DNA of 64,000 nt from NCBI GenBank assembly GCA_021741245.1, contig JAIOYF010000003.1:310001-374000 (forward strand), given 5' to 3'. The notes below the pieces were generated by a model that worked only from the letters and a program-made list of their open reading frames with translations, ran no database searches and was not told where the DNA came from. Position numbers and translations under genes: made by a program. Every line of letters starts with the position of its first letter. Positions within the stretch are counted from its first letter, which is position 1. Shown one piece after another: positions 16,021-24,100 of the stretch. The stretch is from Paracoccaceae bacterium (lineage in GTDB: Bacteria > Pseudomonadota > Alphaproteobacteria > Rhodobacterales > Rhodobacteraceae).

Positions 16021-19000
16021 ATGTTCCGAATTTCCGCAAAGATCAAGATTGCAGTGGTTTCGTTTGTTGCTTTGTCCGGCCCAGCCTTGGCCGAGCTTGA
16101 GCCCTTTACCGAAGGGCAGTTCGCAAGTTACGTGCCCGATGCCGCAAGGGGTGAGGTGATCTACAGCGCCTCTGGCTGCGCCACCTGTCATTCGGCCGAA
16201 GGGACGATGATGCTTTTGTCCGGCGGGCGGGTGTTTGAAAACAAATTGGGCAAGGTCTATGCCCCCAATATCACCCATGACGATGTGGCGGGAATTGGCG
16301 CTTGGACAGATGCGCAATTCCTCAACGCCTTGATGCGGGGCGTGTCGCCCGAGGGCGAAGAATACTACGGTGCGTTCTTCCCGTTTCAGGCCTATGCCAG
16401 AATGAAGCCGGAAGACGCGCTTGATCTGCGCGCCTTTTTGCGGACGCTTGAGAAAAGCGATGCGCCCTCGCGCCCGCATGAAACCAACGTCTTTTCACGC
16501 AGCGCGCTTTTGCTGTTCAACACGGCGCGCGCGACATTGACACCCCCTGCTGACCTGCAACTGGCCCGTGGGCAATATCTGACCGAGGCTTTGGGGCATT
16601 GCGGGGAATGTCATACCCCAAGATCCGGCTTCGAGATGGATCGCGCAAATGCGTTTAAGGGCTTCATGGGCTTTTTCGGGGATTATTCCCCCGATATCTC
16701 GGCGAATCGGCTGAAGTCGGTGGCGCCCGAGGTTTTCATTACCGGCACCATGCGGGATGGCAAAAAGCTGAATGGCCGGAGCCTGGGTGCCGCGTCGATG
16801 CGGCGGATCGTGTCGCAAACAGCCAGCCTGCCAATTGAAGATCGCGCCGCGATCTATGCCTATCTGACCGGAACACCGGTTGATGTCTCTGCGTTGCCGC
16901 CAGAACCTGTGCGCGTGGCACAGGCCGCGACGGGTTCGGCTGCCGTTGCAACCGATGCAGCCGTCACCACGGCCGAGGCGCAGACGCCTGCCGCACCTGT
17001 TGCCGCCGTGATTGATGCGGAGGCCATAGGGGCCACAACGGGGTCGGTTGGCCTGATGAAGATCATCGCCGCCGCCTGTGAGCCACCCGTCGCAGCCCCG
17101 ACACTGACCGCTGTGCCTGCGCAAACGCAGGCCGCAGTGGTTCCCGTTGCGGCCCCCATGGTGCCCGAGGCGATCGAGGTGGCCGCCGACCGGATCATGG
17201 ACAGTGCGTGCCGCACCTGCCACGGACCGGGGCAGCGCAATGACCGCACCTTCCCGATGCATGATATCACCGACATAGCCGCCGACCGTTCAGCCGTGGT
17301 GCCCGGCGATCCGGAAAAATCACCGCTCTATGCCTCTATTGCGCTCAATCGCATGCCCATGGGCACCAAGCTGACGCCGGATGAGTTGGGTGCGCTCAAG
17401 ACATGGATCATGGCTTTGGGCGATGTTGAAAAGGCCAAAGCGGCGGCGCCTGCGACCGCCACCGCAGTCGCCCCGCAACAGGTGGCGCAATCGCGCACCG
17501 TGGCGGTGACACTTCCCCGGCCCGAGGTTGATATCCCCGATTTCGTCGGGGGCGATTTCACCGGGTTGATGATGGCAGCGGTTGCTGACCTGCAATCCAC
17601 CCGAGAGCGCGATCGCAGCTATATGCGCTATTTCTCGTTTGCCGATACCCGGCTGAGCGAGGTGGATTGCACCCAAGAAGGCGCGCGCCTGAACCCGATG
17701 ACCTATCTGCATGCGGGCCTGAACAAGTTTATCAACTCTGTCAGCCGGTCCAGCACCCTTATGACGGTGTCGCCTGTTGCGGGCACGGATGGGGCCTTGG
17801 TGCGGATTGACCTGCGTGATTACGGTTGGTCGGCCGAGGATTGGGATGCGCTTTCGACCGGGATCTTCACCCAAGGGGCGGCCGAGGCCGGGTTCAGCCA
17901 GCAAAGCTGGGAAGATCTGGCGCGGGTGTTCCCCTTTGCCATTGATCCGAACTCTGACAGCCTGTTGGCGGTTCTGGCCAATGGCACCGGGGCACCGGTT
18001 CCGATCATCGGCGCAAGCTGGTTTACCCATGTCGCCTCCGAGGCGCCGTATTACGACATGCTGTTGCGCTTGCCTGCCCATATTCGCGATCTTGAGGCGC
18101 GGATGGGCGTGGATGTGGATACAAACATCCGCCGGGGTGAGGTGGTTCGCGCAGGCTTTGCCGAAGGCTCCTCTGGCGTGTCCGATCATAACCGCATGAT
18201 CGAACGCCATGATCTGCAGCGTGGCGGCTATTACTGGAAATCCTATGATTTCGCCGGCAGTTCGGGGACGCAATCCTTGCTTCTGCACCCCGATGGCCCG
18301 GCCGAGTTGGATACCCTGTCATCCTATACCGAACCTTTTGAGCATGACGGCGGCGAGATGATCTTCAGCCTCGCCAATGGGATGCAGGGCTATTACCTGT
18401 CGACCGCGCAAGGCGAGCGGCTTTTGGTTGGCCCCACCTCGATCGTGTCTTATCGCAACAAGCCCATCGGCAAGGGGGTGGAGATCGAGAACGCCCGATC
18501 CTGCTTTGATTGCCATGAAAATGCGATCATCTCCAAAACGGATGAGCTGCGCAAATTCATCGAATCCAGCAACCGCTTTGACCGCGATCAGCGCGATGCG
18601 ATGCTGGGCATGTATGTGCCGGCTGATGAGATGCAAGATTACTTTGCCAAGGATGCTTCGGCCTTTTTGTCGGCCATGTCGCAACTTGGCCTGACCGAGC
18701 CTTCGGCCTCGGGCATGTCGGTGTCTTTGCGCGGGCCGGGGCCAGCGGGCGGCGAGATCATGACCTATCTGTCTGATCTGCAGTTTGAAAACCTTGATCT
18801 GAACGAGGTCGCGCGTCTGTTCTTTCTGACCGAAGATGAGTTTAGGGGCCGGATCCGCTCCATCGGTGACCCGACCTTGATGCAGATTGCCGAACAATGG
18901 GTGCAGCGGATTGATGACGGCTTGCATGTGCGCCGTTCGGAAATCGAAGATGTCTGGGCCGATCTTTTGCCGCGCCTGACCGATCTGCGGCCTTATCGCC

Positions 19001-19596
19001 CGGCCTATGGCTATGGCACGGCCTATCAGCCGACGGCGGTTGTGGATTACGAGGCAACTGCGGCCTATGCGGCGGAATACAGCGCCAAGCAAGACGCGGC
19101 CCCCTATGTGCCGCAGCCCGAGGCCGCACTTCCCGTTTATGCGCCGCCGCAAAAGGCCTATGATCCTTTGGTGCTGGAATTGTCGGTTCCTGTGGTCAAT
19201 GTCTATGTGAATGACCTGCTGGAGTTTGACGTGCGGGCCAATCGGCGCTGCGAGTTGCAGGTGCTTTATGTTGAAGAAACCAAGACGGTTGAGGAACTGC
19301 CCCCCGAGGTGATCGGGCCTGCTTTCCTTGAGCCGGGCGAATTGCGCCGCATCCCTTATCCGGGGTCGGGGTTCCGTCTGCGCTTTGACACACCCGGCAA
19401 GGGGGAAACCATGCTGGCCTATTGCCGCGAAGGCGGTTTGGGCGACACGCGGCTGACCGGGCAAGGCGCGATGGATTATGCACGTGAGCATTTCCAGCCC
19501 TTGTCGCGGGGTCTGATCATTGAGCGCACCGAGCAGGTTGCCGAAGACAACGGGCAAAGTGCAACCAATTCCGTCACCTTCAACGTCTCACCCTAA
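16021..19596 (+). CDS. Secreted 1191-residue tetrahaem cytochrome with DUF4384-like C-terminus
   Basis: The ATG at 16,021 is 5 bp after GGAGG; an in-frame TTG 12 bp earlier is less likely. A signal peptide ends at PALA (residue 24). Four CxxCH haem sites are visible: CATCH 53-57, CGECH 194-198, CRTCH 397-401 and CFDCH 828-832. Residues 40-290 resemble the dihaem cytochrome subunits of membrane dehydrogenases (PNITHDDVAGIGAW, RGQYLTEALGHCGECH). Ala/Pro-rich linkers (about 295-385 and 470-500) follow. Residues 505-900 form an uncharacterised domain (RIDLRDYGW) holding the fourth haem. About 1050-1170 resembles DUF4384, a beta-domain often linked with caspase-like proteins. It likely accepts electrons in the periplasm; its end product is unknown. 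Confidence 0.88.
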   Translation: MFRISAKIKIAVVSFVALSGPALAELEPFTEGQFASYVPDAARGEVIYSASGCATCHSAEGTMMLLSGGRVFENKLGKVYAPNITHDDVAGIGAWTDAQFLNALMRGVSPEGEEYYGAFFPFQAYARMKPEDALDLRAFLRTLEKSDAPSRPHETNVFSRSALLLFNTARATLTPPADLQLARGQYLTEALGHCGECHTPRSGFEMDRANAFKGFMGFFGDYSPDISANRLKSVAPEVFITGTMRDGKKLNGRSLGAASMRRIVSQTASLPIEDRAAIYAYLTGTPVDVSALPPEPVRVAQAATGSAAVATDAAVTTAEAQTPAAPVAAVIDAEAIGATTGSVGLMKIIAAACEPPVAAPTLTAVPAQTQAAVVPVAAPMVPEAIEVAADRIMDSACRTCHGPGQRNDRTFPMHDITDIAADRSAVVPGDPEKSPLYASIALNRMPMGTKLTPDELGALKTWIMALGDVEKAKAAAPATATAVAPQQVAQSRTVAVTLPRPEVDIPDFVGGDFTGLMMAAVADLQSTRERDRSYMRYFSFADTRLSEVDCTQEGARLNPMTYLHAGLNKFINSVSRSSTLMTVSPVAGTDGALVRIDLRDYGWSAEDWDALSTGIFTQGAAEAGFSQQSWEDLARVFPFAIDPNSDSLLAVLANGTGAPVPIIGASWFTHVASEAPYYDMLLRLPAHIRDLEARMGVDVDTNIRRGEVVRAGFAEGSSGVSDHNRMIERHDLQRGGYYWKSYDFAGSSGTQSLLLHPDGPAELDTLSSYTEPFEHDGGEMIFSLANGMQGYYLSTAQGERLLVGPTSIVSYRNKPIGKGVEIENARSCFDCHENAIISKTDELRKFIESSNRFDRDQRDAMLGMYVPADEMQDYFAKDASAFLSAMSQLGLTEPSASGMSVSLRGPGPAGGEIMTYLSDLQFENLDLNEVARLFFLTEDEFRGRIRSIGDPTLMQIAEQWVQRIDDGLHVRRSEIEDVWADLLPRLTDLRPYRPAYGYGTAYQPTAVVDYEATAAYAAEYSAKQDAAPYVPQPEAALPVYAPPQKAYDPLVLELSVPVVNVYVNDLLEFDVRANRRCELQVLYVEETKTVEELPPEVIGPAFLEPGELRRIPYPGSGFRLRFDTPGKGETMLAYCREGGLGDTRLTGQGAMDYAREHFQPLSRGLIIERTEQVAEDNGQSATNSVTFNVSP

Positions 19597-19608
19597 GGAG
19601 GGATGGTA

Positions 19609-20793
19609 ATGAATGCGATGATCTCAAAACTATCGGGCCTTATGTTGTGCCTGACCATCGGCGGCCCCGTCTTTGCGCAAACTGCATGTGAGAGCGCTTT
19701 GGCGACATTGCAGACCGCAACTGGCGGAAGCGATACCGGGGCGATGATGCTGGGCTGGCAGCAGGTACAGGCGGCTGGGTGTGATGACGCCCGCCTGCGG
19801 GCCGCGCGGGCGCAAGTGTCGGCGCTGATGGCGCGGGCGGCCCAAGGCGCGCTTTCCGCAGGTGATCTGGCCGGGGCCGATCAACTTGTGCGGCAAGCGC
19901 CGGGTGTGCATTGGGCGGTGCAGGCCGTGCGGGGCGACATTGCCGCCAAGCGTGGCGACCGGGCCGAGGCCGCGCGGATGTACAATGCCGCGATTGATAC
20001 CTTGGGCGATCCCGGACAAACCGTGCAATCCGAGGCCTTGGTGCCTGTGGCCGAGCGTCTTTTGGCACTGGCACAAGAAAACATGATGCTGGCAGGCAGC
20101 ATGGAAAGCAGCGTCACGCGGGGCGGGGGCTCCAGCGGCGTGATGGGTGTGGCCGCCCGTGGTCTGGCGATTGAGCGGGCAGATCAGGCGATTGCCACGG
20201 CCAATACCTATGTCGCCCCGACGACGAATGATGGCTATGTGGCCCCCAAGGCCCCTGATGCTTATGTGCCGCCGCCCGCGCCCGAGGGTTATGTCGCACC
20301 CAAGGCCCCGGACGGCTATGTGGCCCCGCCTGCGCCTGCGGGCTATGTCGCGCCAAAGCCTGATGAATATGTCGCCCCAAAAGATACCTATGTGGCCGAG
20401 GCGGCACCGACCTATAACGTGATCAACGCGGCGGCGGCCAAGGTCGACAGCGTGTTCTTGCCCATCCGATTTGGCTTTGACAGTGATCAGCTTGATGCAA
20501 CCGGCGTGCGTGAAGGCTTGCGTCTGGCAGAGTTCTTGATTGCCAACAATGTCGGAACCCTCGTGGTGACAGGGCACACCGATGATGTGGGCAGCGCGGA
20601 TTACAACCTTGATCTGTCGTTCCGTCGTGCCAACAGCCTTGGCGTCTTCTTGCAAAGCTACGGCGTAAAGACCCGCATTTCGATCATTGGCAAGGGGGAG
20701 ACCGAGCCGCCGCTTTATTCGGACGCACAGGCCTATTCGTTGGAGGAATTACGCACCATCGCACGGCGGGTGGAGGTGGCCTTTGGCTATTAA
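19609..20793 (+). CDS. OmpA-family protein with YVAP repeats
   Basis: 394 residues; the ATG at 19,609 is 7 bp from AAGGAGG and is favoured over an ATG two codons upstream. A signal peptide ends PVFAQ. Residues about 25-190 are helical and contain TPR-like stretches. Residues about 201-268 are eight imperfect repeats of about nine residues of the form YVAPKAPDG, likely an extended stalk. The C-terminus (about 283-394) is an OmpA peptidoglycan-binding domain (IRFGFDSDQLD, GHTDDVGSADYN, LSFRRANSLGVFL). It should sit in the periplasm attached to the cell wall. It overlaps the next gene by 11 bp. Confidence 0.92.
   Translation: MNAMISKLSGLMLCLTIGGPVFAQTACESALATLQTATGGSDTGAMMLGWQQVQAAGCDDARLRAARAQVSALMARAAQGALSAGDLAGADQLVRQAPGVHWAVQAVRGDIAAKRGDRAEAARMYNAAIDTLGDPGQTVQSEALVPVAERLLALAQENMMLAGSMESSVTRGGGSSGVMGVAARGLAIERADQAIATANTYVAPTTNDGYVAPKAPDAYVPPPAPEGYVAPKAPDGYVAPPAPAGYVAPKPDEYVAPKDTYVAEAAPTYNVINAAAAKVDSVFLPIRFGFDSDQLDATGVREGLRLAEFLIANNVGTLVVTGHTDDVGSADYNLDLSFRRANSLGVFLQSYGVKTRISIIGKGETEPPLYSDAQAYSLEELRTIARRVEVAFGY
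20201..20411 (+). repeat. Coding repeats for the YVAP stalk
   Basis: Eight imperfect units of about 27 bp, each beginning with codons for Tyr-Val-Ala/Pro-Pro, in tandem within the OmpA-family gene. The number of units may vary between strains by slippage. Confidence 0.8.
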
Positions 20794-22447
20794 ATTCGCG
20801 CGACAATCTGCGCGCAGGCTTGCCTGCGCGGGGGCCTTGGCCTTGGGTGCCAGCCTGAGTGCGCCCATGGCGATGGCCAAGGATTGGGCGATTGTCGTGG
20901 GGATTGATGACTATCAGTTCTTTCAGCCCTTTGATCCCAATCATCCGGTCTTTGGCGTCCACACCGATCTGCAAGGCGCGGTCAATGATGCGACCGTGGT
21001 GGCAGATGCCTTTCGGGCCATCGGCGTTGATCTTCCCGACGGCCACTTTTTGACCAACAGCTCTGCCACGCTTGCGAATTTTCTGGCCGCTTGGTCGAAT
21101 GTGACACGGCAGGCACAGCCGGGGGACCGGGTCTTTGTCACCTATGCGGGGCACGGCGGGCAAGAGCGCGAGGTGAGCGCGCCGCTGGATGAGGCGGACG
21201 GTCTTGACGAAACCTTGATGTTTCATGACTTCAACCCCAATCACCCGCGTGAGGGGCGTCTGAACGACGACCAGCTGCGCGCGATGCTGGAAACCGTGCC
21301 GCAGTTGCAGATCATCTGGGTGATGGACAGTTGCCATTCGGGTGGGCTGGAGCGGAGCATCAACCCAAGGGCCGCTGGCCTGAGCCGTTCTGGTGGGGTG
21401 TGGGATATTCCGGTTGACCCGATCCCGACCGAGGCCCCCTCGGGGCAGGGCGATACGGGCAAGGCGGAATTGCCAAATGTCACGCAGATCCTTGCCACCG
21501 CTACGGATGACCGGTTGGTTCAGGAAACCGCCTTTGATGGCCAACCCCATGGGGCGCTGTCGTGGTTCTTTGCCAAGGCAATTGCGGGCGAGGCTGATCT
21601 GAACGGTGACGGCACGCTGACCCGGCTTGAAATCTCCAGCTACATCGGCGACCGGGTGTTTACCCATATGGAGCAGAACCAGCAGCCCCGCTTTTTGCCG
21701 CGTGGCGATCCTTCGGTGATGCTGAGCCTGCATGCAAGCAGTGCAGCGGAGCCGATTGCGCCGGTCATTGCGCCAGCAGTCACGCAGGCCGCAGTGCAGG
21801 TCGATCAGCCGCAACAGGCGACCGGCCTTCCTATCCGAATCCTTGGTGCCCCGCCGCCGGGGTTGGACAGTGGGGTGTGTCCGGGGTGCCGGGTGGTGGA
21901 GCAGGGCCAGTCAATCTTGTTTGAACAGGTTCAGGGCGGCTGGGCGGTCTATAGTGGGCAAGGTGATCTGGTCACCGTGATCACCGGCGACGCCCGCCCG
22001 CAACTGGCGCGCATGCAGTTTTTGGGCGATTTTGACCGGGCGAAAGTGGCGAGCCTGCCGCCGGTTGTGCTGCGCCCGCAGCAATCGGCACAGCGCCAGC
22101 CAATCGGCACCAATGTGGGGTTTGAGTTTCCCCCACCCGCACCGGAACTGAACTTTCTCACCCTGTTCAACCTCGCCTCAGATGGCACGGTTCAATACGG
22201 CATCTACCCCCCCGGTTTTCGCGAAAGCCAACCGTCGGATGAAGGCACCTTGCTGCGCTTTTCAGTGGCCCCCCCCACGGGCGAGGATCAGTTGATCGCG
22301 GTCTGGTGTTCGCGCCCGCCCTTGCCGCTGCAGGCATTGCTGGCGCAGGCCAATGGTCAGGTTGTTCCGCCATTGGCGGAGATATTGGCCGCAACCGCCG
22401 ATGTTCGTTGCCAGTTCGGTCGCATCGGATTGTTTACCGAAGGATAA
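20783..22447 (+). CDS. Secreted caspase-fold (C14) protein with DUF4384-like C-terminus
   Basis: 554 residues from a TTG start at 20,783, chosen because GGAGG lies 6 bp upstream and a signal peptide (hydrophobic 12-30, APMAMA) follows directly; a longer frame has no signal. Residues about 33-330 are a caspase p20-like domain: WAIVVGIDDYQ, catalytic His124 in YAGHGGQ, catalytic Cys184 in DSCHSGG. Both catalytic residues are present, so it is probably active, with Arg/Lys preference if it resembles metacaspases. Residues about 440-540 resemble DUF4384 (LFNLASDGTVQYGIYP). It overlaps the OmpA-family gene by 11 bp. Export places it in the periplasm. Targets unknown. Confidence 0.88.
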   Translation: MAIKFARQSARRLACAGALALGASLSAPMAMAKDWAIVVGIDDYQFFQPFDPNHPVFGVHTDLQGAVNDATVVADAFRAIGVDLPDGHFLTNSSATLANFLAAWSNVTRQAQPGDRVFVTYAGHGGQEREVSAPLDEADGLDETLMFHDFNPNHPREGRLNDDQLRAMLETVPQLQIIWVMDSCHSGGLERSINPRAAGLSRSGGVWDIPVDPIPTEAPSGQGDTGKAELPNVTQILATATDDRLVQETAFDGQPHGALSWFFAKAIAGEADLNGDGTLTRLEISSYIGDRVFTHMEQNQQPRFLPRGDPSVMLSLHASSAAEPIAPVIAPAVTQAAVQVDQPQQATGLPIRILGAPPPGLDSGVCPGCRVVEQGQSILFEQVQGGWAVYSGQGDLVTVITGDARPQLARMQFLGDFDRAKVASLPPVVLRPQQSAQRQPIGTNVGFEFPPPAPELNFLTLFNLASDGTVQYGIYPPGFRESQPSDEGTLLRFSVAPPTGEDQLIAVWCSRPPLPLQALLAQANGQVVPPLAEILAATADVRCQFGRIGLFTEG

Positions 22448-22659
22448 TCCGGGTGGGCTTTTTGCCGGATTGGTCTGGGATATGTCTTGCTGCCCAAGCC
22501 GTGCCGGGCGCGCCAGCCTGCTGTGGCCATGCAGGCTGCACGATATTCCGGGGCTTTTCGGACTGCAGGGCGCTTTGGCAGGTGGGGCGGCGACTCAGGT
22601 CTTGACCCATGCCCGCCTGAGGGCAAAGGTAAAACGTAAGCTATGATGGGATTTTTAAG
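22448..22659 (+). other. 212-bp intergenic region with one hairpin
   Basis: The gap between the first and second caspase genes has no supported gene; short frames there lack ribosome sites and overlap each other. It holds a perfect 8-bp stem, CAGCCTGC (22,514-22,521) with GCAGGCTG (22,531-22,538), which may reduce read-through. A TTGACC at about 22,600 could be part of a second promoter, but no convincing -10 element was seen. Confidence 0.5.
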
Positions 22660-24096
22660 ATGATTTGGCGGATTGTCGCCCTGTTCTTGATCTTGGCATC
22701 GCCTGCGCTGGCGGACCGCCGCATTGCGCTTGTGGTTGGCAACTCGGCCTACCGCTTTGCGACGCCCCTTGCCAATCCAAGCAATGATGCGACCCGCGTT
22801 GCCGAAAAGCTGCGAGCCATCGGGTTTGAGGTGACCTTGGCGCTGGATCAGGACGGGCAGGCCTTTCGTGTGACATTGGGCGAGTTTTCGGAAGCCGCCC
22901 TTGGCGCGGATCTGGCGCTGTTCTTCTACGCGGGCCATGGGATCGAGATGTCGGGCCGCAACTTTCTGATCCCGATTGACAGCGCGATGAAATCCGAGGC
23001 GACCGCCAGCTTTGAAACCGTGTCGCTGGATCAGGTTTTGACGGCGGTGCAGGGGGCAAAGTCGCTGGGGATCGTGATGCTGGATGCCTGCCGTGACAAC
23101 CCCTTTGGGGCCACGATGAAGCGGTCATCGGGCACGCGGGCCGTATCGCGCGGGCTGGCACCGGTTCCCCTTGATCAAAGCAGCGCGCTTCTTGTGTCCT
23201 TTGCCGCAGAGCCGGGCAATACGGCAGATGACGGCGATGCCGAGCACAGCCCCTATACCGAGGCGTTTTTGGAAATTCTGGATGAACCGGGGATGGAGGT
23301 CGGCCGCGTGTTCCGCACCCTGCGCGCCCGGGTCAAGGAAAAGACGAACGGTCGCCAACAGCCTGTTTTTGAAAACCGCCTGCCGGACTATGATGTCTTC
23401 CTCTCGCCCCCCACAGCGGCGGGCGACACGGCGGGGCAGGTCACCATCCCAGTCTCGACCGAGCCCGCTCCGCCCACCCCACCAGAGCGTGGGGTTGATC
23501 CGATGGGCATGTTCTTTGAGGCTGTGCGCTCCAACGACAGCGGGAAGCTGTCTCAATTCGTTTCCATGTTTCCAAACCATCCACGGGCCGAAGACGCGCG
23601 CAAGATGATGGAATCGCTGGAGGATGATGCGATGTGGGCCCCGATTGCCGCCGATGGCAGCGAGGCTGCCTTGCGCCGCTATCTGTTGATCTTCCCCTCG
23701 GGTCTGCATGCCGCCGATGCGGCCCGCCGGATTGAAGAGTTGCGGGCAGCTGCGGCCCCAAAGCCAGCGCCTGTTCCCGTGCCGGTGCCGACCCCGCCCG
23801 TGGTGCAGCAGACCCCTTCGGTCGTCACGCCGTTCCAAACCCGTAGATCGCAGCCCAGTTTCAACTGCAACCTTGCCAGCACAGGTGTCGAATTTGCCAT
23901 TTGCGGCTATGAGGAACTGGCCTCGCAGGATCAATATCTTCTGCGGGTTTACAAGAACGCCGTTGCCATTGGTCGCACCAACAAGGCGGCCCAAAAAAGT
24001 TGGCTCTTGCAGCGAGAGGCGATTTGCAACGGCCCCAATGTTGTCGAGTGTGTTTACAGCGTGACGGCACAACGCATCACGGATTTGGGGGGCTAG
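22660..24096 (+). CDS. Secreted caspase-fold (C14) protein with LprI-like C-terminus
   Basis: 478 residues with a signal peptide ending SPALA (residue 18). The caspase domain starts RIALVVGNSAY, with catalytic His93 in FYAGHG and Cys144 in LDACRDNPF; the pattern PSNDA and LGEFSE is typical of bacterial orthocaspases. A Pro-rich linker (about 365-385) leads to a C-terminal domain of about 80 residues with four cysteines (FNCNLA, FAICGYEEL, REAICN, VECVYS) resembling the LprI/DUF1311 fold, known from a lysozyme inhibitor. The Shine-Dalgarno is weak. It is a paralogue of the next gene, 4 bp downstream, and they probably arose by tandem duplication. Periplasmic; targets unknown. Confidence 0.88.
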   Translation: MIWRIVALFLILASPALADRRIALVVGNSAYRFATPLANPSNDATRVAEKLRAIGFEVTLALDQDGQAFRVTLGEFSEAALGADLALFFYAGHGIEMSGRNFLIPIDSAMKSEATASFETVSLDQVLTAVQGAKSLGIVMLDACRDNPFGATMKRSSGTRAVSRGLAPVPLDQSSALLVSFAAEPGNTADDGDAEHSPYTEAFLEILDEPGMEVGRVFRTLRARVKEKTNGRQQPVFENRLPDYDVFLSPPTAAGDTAGQVTIPVSTEPAPPTPPERGVDPMGMFFEAVRSNDSGKLSQFVSMFPNHPRAEDARKMMESLEDDAMWAPIAADGSEAALRRYLLIFPSGLHAADAARRIEELRAAAAPKPAPVPVPVPTPPVVQQTPSVVTPFQTRRSQPSFNCNLASTGVEFAICGYEELASQDQYLLRVYKNAVAIGRTNKAAQKSWLLQREAICNGPNVVECVYSVTAQRITDLGG

Positions 24097-24100
24097 CAAC

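Noticed and set aside
20201-20411. Short tandem repeats that might suggest a CRISPR or VNTR array
   Set aside because: Units are imperfect multiples of three without spacers and encode the YVAP stalk in frame.
22353-22646. Small plus-strand frames in the gap between the first two caspase genes
   Set aside because: They overlap each other and the first caspase gene in other frames and have no ribosome site or protein-like composition.
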